Source of the DNA: CAVPWP01 sp963709395
Lineage (GTDB): Bacteria; Pseudomonadota; Alphaproteobacteria; Rhodobacterales; Rhodobacteraceae
Assembly: GCA_963709395.1 (NCBI GenBank)
Contig: CAVPWP010000016.1
Location: 1-64,000 of the forward strand
DNA length: 64,000 nt
Direction of reading: 5' to 3'
Positions within the stretch are counted from its first letter, which is position 1; each line of letters starts with the position of its first letter. A model generated the notes under the pieces. It ran no database searches, was not told where the DNA came from, and worked only from the letters and a program-made list of their open reading frames with translations. This document shows positions 49,723 through 59,108 of this stretch, piece after piece. The position numbers were made by a program, and so were the translations under genes.

Positions 49723-50511
49723 CTATCGGCTGGCGTCGGGGGTGAAGGTCGAGAAATCGACCAGCGTCCCGAGCATCTGCAAATAGGCGATCAGAGCATC
49801 CATCTCGGAGATGCCCGGCGCGCCGTCGAAGTTCGCCACAACGGCATTGGGGTAGCGTTCCAGCAACCCGTCCCAATCGCCATCGGGGTCGGCCTGCACG
49901 GTGAAGTCCGCCACCGCGTTCTCGAGCATCTCGTCGGTATAGGGCACGCCGACAAAGCGGTTCGTGCGCATCACGTCCTCGACATACTCGGGGTCGATCA
50001 ACCGGTCGGCCATGTAACCGTATTTCGGCATGATCGATTCAGGCACCACGGACTGCGGATCCATCAGGTGGTCGACGTGCCATTCGTTCGAATAGCGTCC
50101 CCCCACCCGTGCAAGGTCCGGCCCGGTCCGCTTCGATCCCCACTGGAACGGGTGATCGTACTGCGATTCCGCCGCCAGCGAGTAGTGACCGTAGCGTTCG
50201 ACCTCGTCCCGCATCGGGCGGATCATCTGGCTGTGGCACACATAGCATCCTTCGCGGATGTAGATGTCGCGCCCGGTCAGTTCGAGCGGGCTGTAGGGCC
50301 GCATTCCCTCGACATCCTCGATCGTGTTCTCGAGCCAGAAGAGCGGCGCGATTTGCACGATCCCCCCGATGGTCACGACCAGGAAGCTGAAGATCAGCAG
50401 AAGGGTCGCGTTGGTCTCGAGGATCTTGTGCTTGTCGAGGAGCGATCGCTTGACCGGGCGGTCGCCGAGCCCCGTGGCCGACGCAGGCATCGGTGGTTTG
50501 TCTAGAGCCAT
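49723..50511 (-). CDS. ccoO: CcoO, monohaem cytochrome c subunit of cbb3 oxidase
   Basis: A 262-residue subunit. LDKHKILETNATLLLIFSFL and VVTIGGIVQIAPLFWLENTI form the N-terminal anchor. IREGCYVCHSQMIRPMRDEV is the haem c site with conserved neighbours, followed by RTGPDLARVGGRYSNEWHV and the Met ligand in ESIMPKYGYM. The ATG at 50511 gives about 20 residues more at the N-terminus than most homologues (ALDKPPMPASATGLGDRPVK); an internal start is possible. It passes electrons from CcoP to CcoN. Confidence 0.93.
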   Translation of the reverse strand: MALDKPPMPASATGLGDRPVKRSLLDKHKILETNATLLLIFSFLVVTIGGIVQIAPLFWLENTIEDVEGMRPYSPLELTGRDIYIREGCYVCHSQMIRPMRDEVERYGHYSLAAESQYDHPFQWGSKRTGPDLARVGGRYSNEWHVDHLMDPQSVVPESIMPKYGYMADRLIDPEYVEDVMRTNRFVGVPYTDEMLENAVADFTVQADPDGDWDGLLERYPNAVVANFDGAPGISEMDALIAYLQMLGTLVDFSTFTPDASR

Positions 50512-50524
50512 CGTCCGGCCCCCC

Positions 50525-52132
50525 TTATTCGGCCGGAGCCATGGCCGAACCCTGGGCCACTTTGGCCGGGGAACGACGCACGGTCATCCAGAGGTTGTAG
50601 ACCATGATCAGCGCGCCGGTGAGGTAAAGCACCCCGCCCAGAGCCCGGACCACATACATCGGAAACTTCGCGGCCACGGTGTCGGCGAACGAGTTCACGA
50701 GGAAGCCGTTGGCGTCGACTTCGCGCCACATCAGGCCTTCCATGATCCCCGTCACCCACATCGAGGCGGCGTAGAGCACGATCCCGATCGTCGCGAGCCA
50801 GAAGTGCCAGTTCACAAGGCTCAGGCTATAAAGCCGCTGGCGCTGCCACAGACGCGGCACCAGGAAGTAGAGCGCGCCGAAGGTGATCATGCCGTTCCAG
50901 CCGAGCGCGCCGGAATGGACGTGGCCGATGGTCCAGTCGGTATAGTGCGACAGGCTGTTGACCGCGCGGATCGACATCATCGGGCCTTCGAAGGTCGACA
51001 TGCCGTAGAAGCCGATCGAGATCACCATCATCCGGATCACCGGGTCGGTGCGCAGCTTGTCCCAGGCCCCCGAGAGCGTCATCAGGCCGTTGATCATGCC
51101 GCCCCAGGAGGGCATCCACAGCACGATCGAGAACACCATCCCCAGCGTCGAGGCCCAGTCGGGCAGCGCGGTGTAGTGCAAATGGTGCGGACCGGCCCAG
51201 ATGTAGAGGAAGATCAGCGCCCAGAAGTGGATGATCGACAGCTTGTAGCTGTAGACCGGGCGTTCGGCCTGCTTGGGCACGAAGTAGTACATCATTCCGA
51301 GGAAGCCCGCGGTCAGGAAGAAGCCCACCGCGTTGTGGCCGTACCACCACTGCACCATCGCATCCTGCACGCCCGAGAACACCTGCACCGACTTCGATCC
51401 GAAGATCGAGACCGGGATCGACAGGTTGTTGACGATGTGCAGCATCGCGATGGTCACGATGAAGGACAGGTAGAACCAGTTCGCCACGTAGATGTGGGGT
51501 TCCTTGCGCTTGATGATCGTGCCCAGGAACACCGCCAGGTAGGCCACCCAGACGATCGTCAGCCAGAGGTCGACGTACCACTCGGGCTCGGCGTATTCCT
51601 TCGACTGCGTGGCGCCCAGAAGATATCCGGTCGCGGCCAGCACGATGAAAAGCTGATAGCCCCAGAACACGAACCACGCGAGGTTGCCTCCCCAGAGGCG
51701 CGCCGCGCTGGTGCGCTGCACGACGTACATCGATGTGCACAAGAGCGCGTTGCCGCCGAAGGCGAAGATCACCGCCGATGTGTGCAGCGGCCGCAGCCGT
51801 CCGAAGTTCGCATATCCCTCCGCCCACTCGAAGTTGAGCGCCGGAAACGCCAGCTGGAACGCGATGAAGGTTCCCACGAGGAAACCGACCACGCCCCAGA
51901 AGGCCGTCGCGATGACGCCCGCCCGGATGACACCGTCCATGTAGGACATGCTGTTATCCGTCGGCACGTCGTATTCGTCCGTCCGCCGCAGCGCCCAAAG
52001 AAAGAAACCGCCAGCGACAAGCATGACGATGATAGCATGCACCATATAGGCAGGATCACGCGCGTAGTTCGCCGCAATCGCGGCAAAGAGCGTGACGATG
52101 CCCAGAAGCGCGAGCTTGAGGTAATTCCACAT
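50525..52132 (-). CDS. ccoN: CcoN, catalytic subunit I of cbb3 oxidase
   Basis: A 535-residue haem-copper oxidase subunit with about 12 to 14 helices. I chose ATG 52132 (MWNYLKLALLGIVTLFAAIA) as in Rhodobacter homologues. RPLHTSAVIFAFGGNAL has a haem b His. VQWWYGHNAVGFFLTAGFLG supplies the copper-ligand His, IWAGPHHLHYTALPDW the His pair, and TDWTIGHVHSGALGWNGM the haem ligands. It reduces oxygen to water at very low oxygen tension and pumps protons. First gene of ccoNOQP, with an FNR-type site about 105 bases upstream. Confidence 0.95.
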   Translation of the reverse strand: MWNYLKLALLGIVTLFAAIAANYARDPAYMVHAIIVMLVAGGFFLWALRRTDEYDVPTDNSMSYMDGVIRAGVIATAFWGVVGFLVGTFIAFQLAFPALNFEWAEGYANFGRLRPLHTSAVIFAFGGNALLCTSMYVVQRTSAARLWGGNLAWFVFWGYQLFIVLAATGYLLGATQSKEYAEPEWYVDLWLTIVWVAYLAVFLGTIIKRKEPHIYVANWFYLSFIVTIAMLHIVNNLSIPVSIFGSKSVQVFSGVQDAMVQWWYGHNAVGFFLTAGFLGMMYYFVPKQAERPVYSYKLSIIHFWALIFLYIWAGPHHLHYTALPDWASTLGMVFSIVLWMPSWGGMINGLMTLSGAWDKLRTDPVIRMMVISIGFYGMSTFEGPMMSIRAVNSLSHYTDWTIGHVHSGALGWNGMITFGALYFLVPRLWQRQRLYSLSLVNWHFWLATIGIVLYAASMWVTGIMEGLMWREVDANGFLVNSFADTVAAKFPMYVVRALGGVLYLTGALIMVYNLWMTVRRSPAKVAQGSAMAPAE

Positions 52133-52230
52133 CTTGCGTCCCTTCGTACCTGGTCCCGGCAGTCGGAACGCACGCGCCCCCTGCCCGGATTGACCCAAGC
52201 CTTGTCTGGCGCGCGCGGGTGGTGATCGCC

Positions 52231-52244
52231 TTGATCCATGTCAA
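52231..52244 (-). promoter_or_regulatory. FNR-type site serving ccoN
   Basis: TTGATCCATGTCAA matches TTGAT-N4-RTCAA. Its centre is about 105 bases upstream of the ccoN ATG, within the divergent ccoN/uspA gap, so it is the expected FnrL activation site of ccoNOQP. Confidence 0.75.
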
Positions 52245-52262
52245 TGGCAGCGAGGCGATATC

Positions 52263-52276
52263 TTGATGCGTGTCAA
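52263..52276 (+). promoter_or_regulatory. Second FNR-type site in the ccoN/uspA gap
   Basis: TTGATGCGTGTCAA, 18 bases from the first site, is centred about 117 bases upstream of the uspA ATG at 52387. It may drive uspA, or both sites may act on both promoters. Confidence 0.7.
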
Positions 52277-52386
52277 AGACAGCGGCGCACCGGCGCGAAA
52301 AGCTGACAGTCGCACCAGTACCGGCAGGATGGGGGTCGGCAAGACCGGCGCCGAAACCGGAACCGGACCAGAACGGGAGACATCCG

Positions 52387-53226
52387 ATGTCCTACAAATC
52401 CATCGTCACCTTCCTTCATGACCTGCCAAGGGACAGCGGAGCGCTTGCGACCGCCGCGGCCGTCGCCAGTGCCGAAGGCGGGCATCTCAGCGCGGTCTGC
52501 ATCGGGATCGACCCGATCCAGCCGGGCATCTACTATGCCGGCGCAAACGCCATCGCCCTTCAGCAAAGCCTCGAAGAAGCACAGGCCGAGGCGGACGCTA
52601 CAGCGGATGCAGCCCGCAAGTTCCTGTCGGGACAGGAGGCCGCGTGGGACGCCACAGCCATCGCGGTGCAAAGCGGCACGCTGGGCCACCTCGTTGCAAG
52701 CCGGGCCGAGCTCGCCGACCTCGTGGTGCTGCCCAAGCCCTATGGCGACGGGCGGGGTCAGTCGGATGTGGCCATCCTCGAGGCCGCACTGTTCGGTACG
52801 CGTGCGCCGGTTCTCGTAATCCCGCCAGGCAGCGATCCGCGGCTGAAGGCCGACCGCATCATGATCGGCTGGAACCAGAGCCCCGAGGCACTTGCCGCCG
52901 TGCGCGCCGCGATGCCGCTTCTGGCGCGGGCCAAGTCGGTCGACATCGCCATCATCGACCCGCCGCCGCACGGCCCCGAGCGCAGCGATCCGGGCGGCCT
53001 TCTGGCCGAGATGCTGGCGCGGCACGGGGTGCGGGCCGACATCTCGGTCCTTGCCCGCACACTTCCGCGGGTCTCGGACGTGATGTGCCGCCACTGCCGG
53101 GATATCGACGCCGATCTCATGGTGATGGGAGCCTACGGCCATTCCCGACTGCGCGAGGCCATTCTCGGTGGCGCCACGCGCAACATGCTCGAGGCCTGCG
53201 AGCGTCCGGTGCTGATGGCGCATTAA
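52387..53226 (+). CDS. Universal stress protein with two UspA domains
   Basis: A 279-residue cytoplasmic protein. I chose ATG 52387 (MSYKSIVTFLHDLPRDSGAL), with CGGGAGA upstream, because the preceding codons lack family similarity. The first UspA unit covers residues 1-145 and ends APVLVIPPGS. The second begins RIMIGWNQSPEALAAVRAAM and ends with the ATP-binding pattern VMGAYGHSRLREAILGGATR, then RPVLMAH. Divergent from ccoN and behind an FNR-type site, it probably acts under low oxygen, as many Usp proteins next to cbb3 or denitrification genes do. Confidence 0.88.
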   Translation: MSYKSIVTFLHDLPRDSGALATAAAVASAEGGHLSAVCIGIDPIQPGIYYAGANAIALQQSLEEAQAEADATADAARKFLSGQEAAWDATAIAVQSGTLGHLVASRAELADLVVLPKPYGDGRGQSDVAILEAALFGTRAPVLVIPPGSDPRLKADRIMIGWNQSPEALAAVRAAMPLLARAKSVDIAIIDPPPHGPERSDPGGLLAEMLARHGVRADISVLARTLPRVSDVMCRHCRDIDADLMVMGAYGHSRLREAILGGATRNMLEACERPVLMAH

Positions 53227-54004
53227 GAGCGCCGCCGGTCCCTCCAGGAAGATCAGCGCCGACAGAAGGGCCGCCGCCGGAACCGTGATGATCGAGGTCG
53301 CCACGATGGTCACGAAATGCGAGCGCCGCACCAGCTTGCGGCGGCGCCGCTCTTCCGGCGCGAGGCGCAGCTCGTCGGGCAGCGACACGCGGGCACGGCG
53401 CAGACGACGCTCGCCATGCCATTCCCGGAAGAAGCCCACCCCGAACACCGCGCCGACGGCGATGTGGGTGGAACTCACCGGCAGGCCCATCGCACTCGCA
53501 ATGATCACCGTGATCGCAGCCGACAGCGCAACGCAGTAGGCCCGCATCGGGTTGAACTTGGTGATCTGGCTGCCGACCATCCGGATCAGCTTTGGCCCGA
53601 ACAGGAACAGCGCGAACGAGATTCCGAAGGCGCCGATGATCATCACCCAGAACGGGATGCTGACCGCCCCGCCGAAACTGTTCGACTGCGAAGCCTGCAC
53701 GATCTCGGCCAGCGGCCCCACGGCATTCGCCACGTCGATCAGCCGGTTCAGACCCTTCAGCGCAAGATAGGCGGCAACGGCCCCCGCCATGACGCCCACC
53801 AGGACCGGAACCCAGACCCGGGCCGCCGCGATCTTGTCGTCGCGGTAGATGATCTGTGCCTTGATGAACCACAGGAAGACTGCCGCGATCAGACCGCCGA
53901 GCACCGGCGAAATCACCCAGCTCTCGGCAATCGCCCCTATCGTCGGCCAGTTCACCGCGACGAACCCGGCCGAGGCGATGCCCGTCGCCGTCGATGTCGC
54001 TCAT
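53223..54004 (-). pseudogene. Inorganic phosphate transporter (Pit/PHO4), N-terminal half missing
   Basis: The readable part VNWPTIGAIAESWVISPVLG to about TSIITVPAAALLSALIFLE corresponds to the C-terminal half of Pit, with one of the two PHO4 repeats. The other half (motif GANDVANNVGPAVGS in the family) is absent. A good start (AAGGAGAAAG, ATG 54004, MSDIDGDG) sits only about 15 codons before family sequence resumes, in a different frame. One extra G in the GGG at about 53977-53983 links them. Near the C-terminus another extra G in the CCC at about 53239-53241 would lead to a stop at 53223. An internal deletion of about 200 codons fits. Not expected to transport phosphate. Confidence 0.65.
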
Positions 54005-54101
54005 CGGTCTTTCTCCTTCGGTCGAAACGGGCTGCCAGGCGCGATCGACGGAGAAATCAAGGAAGCGCGGTGCTTTCCTGGGGCGGCAGGGGCAAGCGGC
54101 G

Positions 54102-54560
54102 CTAAAGCGCCCGAAGGATCGATTTCAGCCCCGGCTCCTGCACCATGGTCGCGGCCTCGGACGGCTTTACCCACCGGCGCTCGCGCTCGTGGCATTCGGG
54201 GAACTCGTCGCTCAGTTCCTCGACCTCGACCAGGAATACCAGGGTTTCGATCGGGAAAGACCAGCCCGAGTCGAGGTGCTTGTCATAGGTGTAGGACCCG
54301 ATCGGCTTGTCGGCGCCTTGCCCCCGGCGCACGCCGGCCTCTTCCCATGCCTCGCGCAGCGCAGCACCGCGTGCATCGAGCCCCCGCATCATCCAGCCCT
54401 TGGGAATGATCCAGCGACCGGTGTCGCGGCTGGTCACCAGCAACACCTCGGTTTCGACTCCCTCGCCGCGATAGCAAAGCGCCGCGACCTGCAGGCGCTT
54501 TGGTCGCTGCACCATCGGAACGACAAAGTCGTCCCAGGTTGTCCTGAGAACACTATTCAT
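54102..54560 (-). CDS. Nudix hydrolase, diphosphoinositol-polyphosphate type
   Basis: A 152-residue Nudix protein. The Nudix box is IPKGWMMRGLDARGAALREA followed by WEEAGVRRG. The catalytic REAWEEAG helix is intact, while the first Glu of the canonical box is replaced, as is common in the PKGW subgroup that resembles DIPP enzymes. The N-terminal strand reads RLQVAALCYRGEGVETEVLL. The substrate is probably a nucleoside or inositol polyphosphate, not determinable here. It lies between the Pit relic and fnrL, on the same strand as both. Confidence 0.85.
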   Translation of the reverse strand: MNSVLRTTWDDFVVPMVQRPKRLQVAALCYRGEGVETEVLLVTSRDTGRWIIPKGWMMRGLDARGAALREAWEEAGVRRGQGADKPIGSYTYDKHLDSGWSFPIETLVFLVEVEELSDEFPECHERERRWVKPSEAATMVQEPGLKSILRAL

Positions 54561-54719
54561 TTGAACCCGCCAAAATTTTGTTTTGTTCTTGGGAGGTTAT
54601 AGTAGCGATTTTTGAACAAATGGCAAACGGACGCCGGTGTGAGTCTGCCCGGAACGCCCCGGAGTCGGCCATCGCGCCGGAAGGACGACCCGGGGGGCGC
54701 GACCGTCCCGGACCCGATT

Positions 54720-55463
54720 TCAGGCCAGTGGCCCGCCGTCGGTATCGTCGCCGGTCTCTTCCATCAGGCGGTCGAAATCGGGAATGACCACCTTGCGCTT
54801 GCCCTCGAGCCGGATGATCCCCTCGCGCTTGAGCGCCGAGATCTGGCGGCTGACCGTTTCCAGCGTGAGACCAAGATAGTCCGCCATCGATTCACGCGTC
54901 AGAGGAAGGTCGACCGACAACTGGCCGTTGCGCGTCAGCGCCGAGCGCAATTCGGCATCACGGCGGGCGATGATCGCGATCAGGCTGGCGATCTTCTCGC
55001 GCGCGGTCTTGCGCCCCAGAAGCAGCATCCATTCCCGCGCCGCATCCAGTTCGTCCAGCGCCATCTCGAGCAGACGCTGGCTCACATGCGGCGTCGTCAC
55101 CATCAGCTCCTCGAAGGGCCGGCGCCGGAAGCAGCACAGGGTGACATCCGACACCGCCGTGACGTCATAGGGTGCCGAATCCCGCCCGGGCCGGCCGATG
55201 AAATCCGACGGCAGCAGAAGCCCCACCATCTGGGTGCGCCCATCCTCCATGGTCTGGCTGAGCGTCGCGATGCCGGTCACCACTGAGGCGACGAATTCCA
55301 TCTTGTCGCCTGACCACAGGATGGTCTGACCCGCCTCGAAGCTGCGGTAGTATTTCACCTGTTCGAGACGGTCCAGTTCGTCCGGCTCACAGCGTGCACA
55401 GACCGCGCGATGCCGGATCGGGCAATCAACGCAGTCCTTCAGGTCGATCACTGGCTGGGTCAT
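54720..55463 (-). CDS. fnrL: FnrL, oxygen-sensing Crp/Fnr-family transcription factor
   Basis: A 247-residue regulator. The N-terminal cysteines in LKDCVDCPIRHRAVCARCEP are of the type that bind an oxygen-labile 4Fe-4S cluster together with a Cys further on (SDVTLCCFRRRPF). The cAMP-fold sensor domain is followed by a helix-turn-helix at about 192-213, TRESMADYLGLTLETVSRQI, whose E-x2-SR pattern recognises TTGAT half-sites. Four such sites occur in this window. It is divergent from hemN with one FNR-type site between them, the conserved Rhodobacter arrangement. Confidence 0.93.
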   Translation of the reverse strand: MTQPVIDLKDCVDCPIRHRAVCARCEPDELDRLEQVKYYRSFEAGQTILWSGDKMEFVASVVTGIATLSQTMEDGRTQMVGLLLPSDFIGRPGRDSAPYDVTAVSDVTLCCFRRRPFEELMVTTPHVSQRLLEMALDELDAAREWMLLLGRKTAREKIASLIAIIARRDAELRSALTRNGQLSVDLPLTRESMADYLGLTLETVSRQISALKREGIIRLEGKRKVVIPDFDRLMEETGDDTDGGPLA

Positions 55464-55479
55464 TCTTCACACCGCCCGT

Positions 55480-55493
55480 TTGACACGGATCAA
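55480..55493 (+). promoter_or_regulatory. FNR-type site between fnrL and hemN
   Basis: TTGACACGGATCAA matches TTGAY-N4-RTCAA. It is centred 42 bases before the hemN ATG and 24 bases before the fnrL ATG. It could activate hemN and also affect fnrL itself. Confidence 0.78.
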
Positions 55494-55528
55494 AGCGGGC
55501 TCCCTGTTCGCTATCCTATCGTCTCACT

Positions 55529-56881
55529 ATGGACAGGATTTCGCAACTCCGCAGGCTAGGTCTTTTCGATGCCCGCGTGCCCCGATACACAAGCTATCCG
55601 ACGGCCAATCACTTCTCGCCGTCGGTGGGTCCGCGCGACATGGGACAGTGGCTCATGTCAATCGCGCCTGACAGTGAGATATCCCTTTATTTGCATATTC
55701 CTTTTTGTCGGCGGCTCTGCTGGTTCTGCGCCTGTCGCACCCAGGGAACGTCCTCGGCAAAGCCCGTCGCGGGGTATCTCGAAACGCTCAAGCGTGAGAT
55801 CGCGCTGGTCGCAGACAAGTTGCCGCAGGGCGTCCGGATCGCGCGGCTGCACTGGGGCGGGGGCACACCGACGCTTCTGACGCCCGAAATGATTCGCGAC
55901 CTGGCAGGCGCGGTGAAGGCCGCGATCCCGATGACCGACGACGCCGAATTCTCGGTCGAGATCGACCCGAGCGAGATCGACGAGGCCCGGCTTGACGCGC
56001 TGGCCGAGATGGGAATGAACCGCGCCAGCATCGGCGTGCAGGACTTCGACGAGGTCATTCAGAAGACCATCGGCCGCCCGCAAAGCTTCGAAGTCACGAA
56101 GAAGACGGTCGACGCCCTGCGCGCCCACGGTATCTCGAGTCTGAATATCGACCTTCTCTATGGCCTTCCGCACCAGACCGAAGCACGCATCGCCGACAGC
56201 GTCCAGAAGGTGATGTCGCTCGCGCCCGACCGGGTGGCGCTTTACGGCTATGCCCATGTGCCATGGATGGCCAAGCGCCAGCAGATGATCCCGACCGAGG
56301 CCCTCCCCGCCGCCGAGGCGCGGCTGGGTCTTTATGACACCGCGCGCAAGCTCTTTCTCTGGGACGGCTACGCCGAGATCGGGATCGACCATTTCGCCCG
56401 TCCCGGCGACGGGCTTGAGGTGGCCGCGCGGGAAGGACGGCTGCGCCGCAACTTCCAGGGCTATACCGACGACGCCGTGCCGGTCCTTGTCGGCCTTGGC
56501 GCTTCGGCGATTTCGCGGTTTCCCGGCGGCTACGCCCAGAATGCGCCCGCGACCTCGAAATATCAGGAAGCCATTCTTGCGGGCCGTCTTGCCACCGTGC
56601 GCGGCCACGTCTTTTCCGACGAGGACATCCTGCGCAGCGCGATCATCGAGGCGCTGATGTGCGAGTTTGCCGTCGACTTCGCCGAGGTCGCCCGACGTAC
56701 GGGCCGCGGCCCGTCGGAGGTCGCCGACCGGCTGAAGGGCATCGACACCGCGTTCCCGAACATGCTGGGGCATACGGCAGGGGCAATCACGATCCGCCCC
56801 GAGGCGCGCGAGCTTGCGCGCATGATCGCCCGCTACGTCGACGCCTACGCGGCAAGCGAGGGACACAGTTCGGCGATCTGA
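55529..56881 (+). CDS. hemN: HemN/HemZ oxygen-independent coproporphyrinogen III oxidase
   Basis: A 450-residue radical SAM enzyme converting coproporphyrinogen III to protoporphyrinogen IX without oxygen. The cluster motif is YLHIPFCRRLCWFCACRT (C-x3-C-x2-C plus the extra Cys typical of true HemN). HWGGGTPTLLTPEMI binds SAM, and NRASIGVQDFDEVIQKTIGR, NIDLLYGLPHQTE and GYAEIGIDHFARPGDGL are signatures. The start MDRISQLRRLGLFDARVPRY fits homologues. Under FnrL control it supplies haem for the cbb3 oxidase. Confidence 0.94.
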   Translation: MDRISQLRRLGLFDARVPRYTSYPTANHFSPSVGPRDMGQWLMSIAPDSEISLYLHIPFCRRLCWFCACRTQGTSSAKPVAGYLETLKREIALVADKLPQGVRIARLHWGGGTPTLLTPEMIRDLAGAVKAAIPMTDDAEFSVEIDPSEIDEARLDALAEMGMNRASIGVQDFDEVIQKTIGRPQSFEVTKKTVDALRAHGISSLNIDLLYGLPHQTEARIADSVQKVMSLAPDRVALYGYAHVPWMAKRQQMIPTEALPAAEARLGLYDTARKLFLWDGYAEIGIDHFARPGDGLEVAAREGRLRRNFQGYTDDAVPVLVGLGASAISRFPGGYAQNAPATSKYQEAILAGRLATVRGHVFSDEDILRSAIIEALMCEFAVDFAEVARRTGRGPSEVADRLKGIDTAFPNMLGHTAGAITIRPEARELARMIARYVDAYAASEGHSSAI

Positions 56882-56888
56882 GCGCGCC

Positions 56889-57834
56889 TCAGCGCCAGTC
56901 GAAGAACCCGTCGCCCGCGCGGCCCAGAAGGCCCGCGGCCATCGCGCGCGCCATCTCGGGACCATCCTCGACCGCGCCTGTCTGGTCGTCGGCCAGGGCC
57001 TCGGACCCATCGGTGCGCAGGATCTCGCCGCGCAGCCGCAGGGCGCCGCCGTCAAGCTCGGCCAGCCCGGCGATCGGCGTCTCGCAGGACCCGTCGAGGG
57101 CGGCCAGAAACGCCCGTTCGGCCGCAAGCCGCAGCCCGGTCGGGCCGTCGTGGATCGCCTCGAGCAATCCGGCAGCGCGCGAATCGTCGGCCCGCCGCTC
57201 GATCCCGATCGCGCCCTGCGCCACCGCTGGCAGCATCTCTTCGGGGGCGATGGTCGCCCGGGCGACATGGGTCATGCCCAGCCGGTTCAGCCCGGCCATG
57301 GCCAGAAAGGTGCAGGCCGCCACACCTTCGTCCAGCTTCTTCAGCCGGGTCTGGACGTTGCCGCGAAACTCCACCACCTCGAGATCGGGACGCCGGTTGA
57401 GAAGCTGCGCCTTGCGCCGCAGGCTTGACGTGCCGACCCGCGTGCCCGCCGCAAGGTCGGCCAGCCCTGCCCGCATTTGGCGACACGAAGGCGTCGCGCA
57501 CATCTTCGCGCGGCAGGTAGCAGTCCAGCATCAGCCCCTCGGGCTGCGCCACCGGCATGTCCTTCATCGAGTGAACCGCGATGTCGATGCGGCCAGCCAG
57601 CATGTCGTCCTCGATCTCGCGGGTGAACAGACCCTTGCCGCCGATCTCCTTCAGCGGGCGGTCCAGCACACGGTCGCCCGTGGTCTTGATGACCACGATC
57701 TCGAACGCCTCTTCGGGCAGGTCGAAGGCCGCCATCAGGCGGCGACGGGTTTCATGGGCCTGGGCCAGCGCCAGCGGCGATCCCCGGGTTCCGATCCGAA
57801 GCGGGGCCTCGGGCGATGGCAAAATCAGCGTCAT
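56889..57834 (-). CDS. hemC: HemC, hydroxymethylbilane synthase, frameshifted once
   Basis: This enzyme polymerises four porphobilinogens into hydroxymethylbilane. The start MTLILPSPEAPLRIGTRGSP leads to QAHETRRRLMAAF, the Lys/Asp region GGKGLFTREIEDDMLAGRID and VHSMKDMPVAQPEG. After DAFVSPNA the frame shifts. One extra base in a CCC at 57465-57467 or 57470-57472 separates it from GLADLAAGTRVGTSSLRRKA. The cofactor-anchoring Cys is in CTFLAMAGLNRLG or, by position, CETPIAGLAELDG, which matches the family's late Cys. Corrected length is about 314. As this step is needed for haem, the indel is probably a sequencing error. Confidence 0.9.
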
Positions 57835-57936
57835 GACGCTTCGTTTAGACCTGTCAGCCGCGCCTGACAACCATGCCGTATTGACTTTGGGCGTCGCAGT
57901 TGGGACCACGGTCCGAACAAGAGCTAAGGTGAGACG

Positions 57937-58971
57937 GTGACAGAAAAATTGCTTCTTCGGGCCCTTGCGGGCGAGACGCTTCCCATCCCGCCGATCTGGA
58001 TGATGCGGCAGGCCGGGCGCTACCTGCCTGAATACCGCGCGACGCGGGCGCAGGCGGGCGATTTCCTGTCGCTGTGCTACAACCCGGAGCTTGCGGCCGA
58101 AGTCACGCTCCAGCCGATCCGCCGCTACGGTTTCGACGCCGCGATCCTCTTCGCCGACATCCTTCTGATCCCCGACGCGCTTGGGGCCGACCTGTGGTTC
58201 GTCACCGGCGAAGGCCCGCGCCTCTCGACGATCACGGCCGAGGCCGACTTCGCAAAGCTGAAAGGCCCGGGCGACATTCACGACCACCTCGCCCCGGTCT
58301 ACGAGACCGTGCGCATCCTGTCGCGCGATCTGCCCGACGAGACGACGCTGATCGGGTTTGCCGGCGCGCCCTGGACGGTGGCGACATACATGATCGCCGG
58401 GCGCGGCACACCCGACCAGGGCCCGGCCCATGCACTCAAGGCCGAAAACCGCGCGCTCTTCGAGGCGCTGATGGAGCGGTTGACCGAGGCCACGATCGAA
58501 TACCTCTCGATGCAGGTCCAGGCCGGCGCCGAGGTGGTCAAGCTCTTCGACAGCTGGGCCGGCTCGCTCAAGGGCGAGGATTTCACGCGCTATTCGCTCG
58601 AGCCCGCCAAACGCATCATCGCCGAGCTCAAGTCCCGCCACCCCGGCCTGCCGATCATCGCCTTCCCGCGCGAGGCGGGCGACGGCTACATCGGCTTCGC
58701 CAGGGCCACCGGGGCGGACTGCGTCGCCATCGACAACTCGGTCAGCGCAGACTGGGCGGCGGAACATGTGCAGGTCGACGGCTGCGTGCAGGGCAACCTC
58801 GCCCCCGGCCACATGGTCACCGGCGGCGACGCGCTGGTGTCCGAGACCCGGCGCATCGTGAAGGCCTTCTCGAAAGGCCCGCACATCTTCAACCTCGGCC
58901 ACGGCATCACGCCGGACGCCGACCCCGCGAACGTGCAGCTGATGATCGACACGGTGCGCGAAGGCACGTAG
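57937..58971 (+). CDS. hemE: HemE, uroporphyrinogen III decarboxylase
   Basis: A 344-residue enzyme that removes four carboxyl groups from uroporphyrinogen III. It starts at GTG 57937, (V)TEKLLLRALAGETLP. Signatures: PPIWMMRQAGRYLPEYR (substrate Arg loop), YGFDAAILFADILLIPDALG (catalytic Asp), GFAGAPWTVATYMIAGRG and FNLGHGITPDADPANV (His). It is divergent from hemC with about 100 bases between, so both can share a control region. Intact. Confidence 0.94.
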   Translation: MTEKLLLRALAGETLPIPPIWMMRQAGRYLPEYRATRAQAGDFLSLCYNPELAAEVTLQPIRRYGFDAAILFADILLIPDALGADLWFVTGEGPRLSTITAEADFAKLKGPGDIHDHLAPVYETVRILSRDLPDETTLIGFAGAPWTVATYMIAGRGTPDQGPAHALKAENRALFEALMERLTEATIEYLSMQVQAGAEVVKLFDSWAGSLKGEDFTRYSLEPAKRIIAELKSRHPGLPIIAFPREAGDGYIGFARATGADCVAIDNSVSADWAAEHVQVDGCVQGNLAPGHMVTGGDALVSETRRIVKAFSKGPHIFNLGHGITPDADPANVQLMIDTVREGT

Positions 58972-59108
58972 CGGGCTGGCCAGAGCGGCGGATTTGCCGG
59001 AACACCGGGTCTTTCGCGGGAGGCCGACCCGAAAGGCTGCCGGGATCGTTGTCCTACCGTATGGAAAGGTGATTACCTGCGCGGGCAACCGCCCGGAGGA
59101 CCCGAAAG

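Noticed and set aside
50324..52225. A 633-residue plus-strand open frame opposite ccoN
   Set aside because: His/Arg-rich antisense shadow; ccoN on the minus strand is unmistakable.
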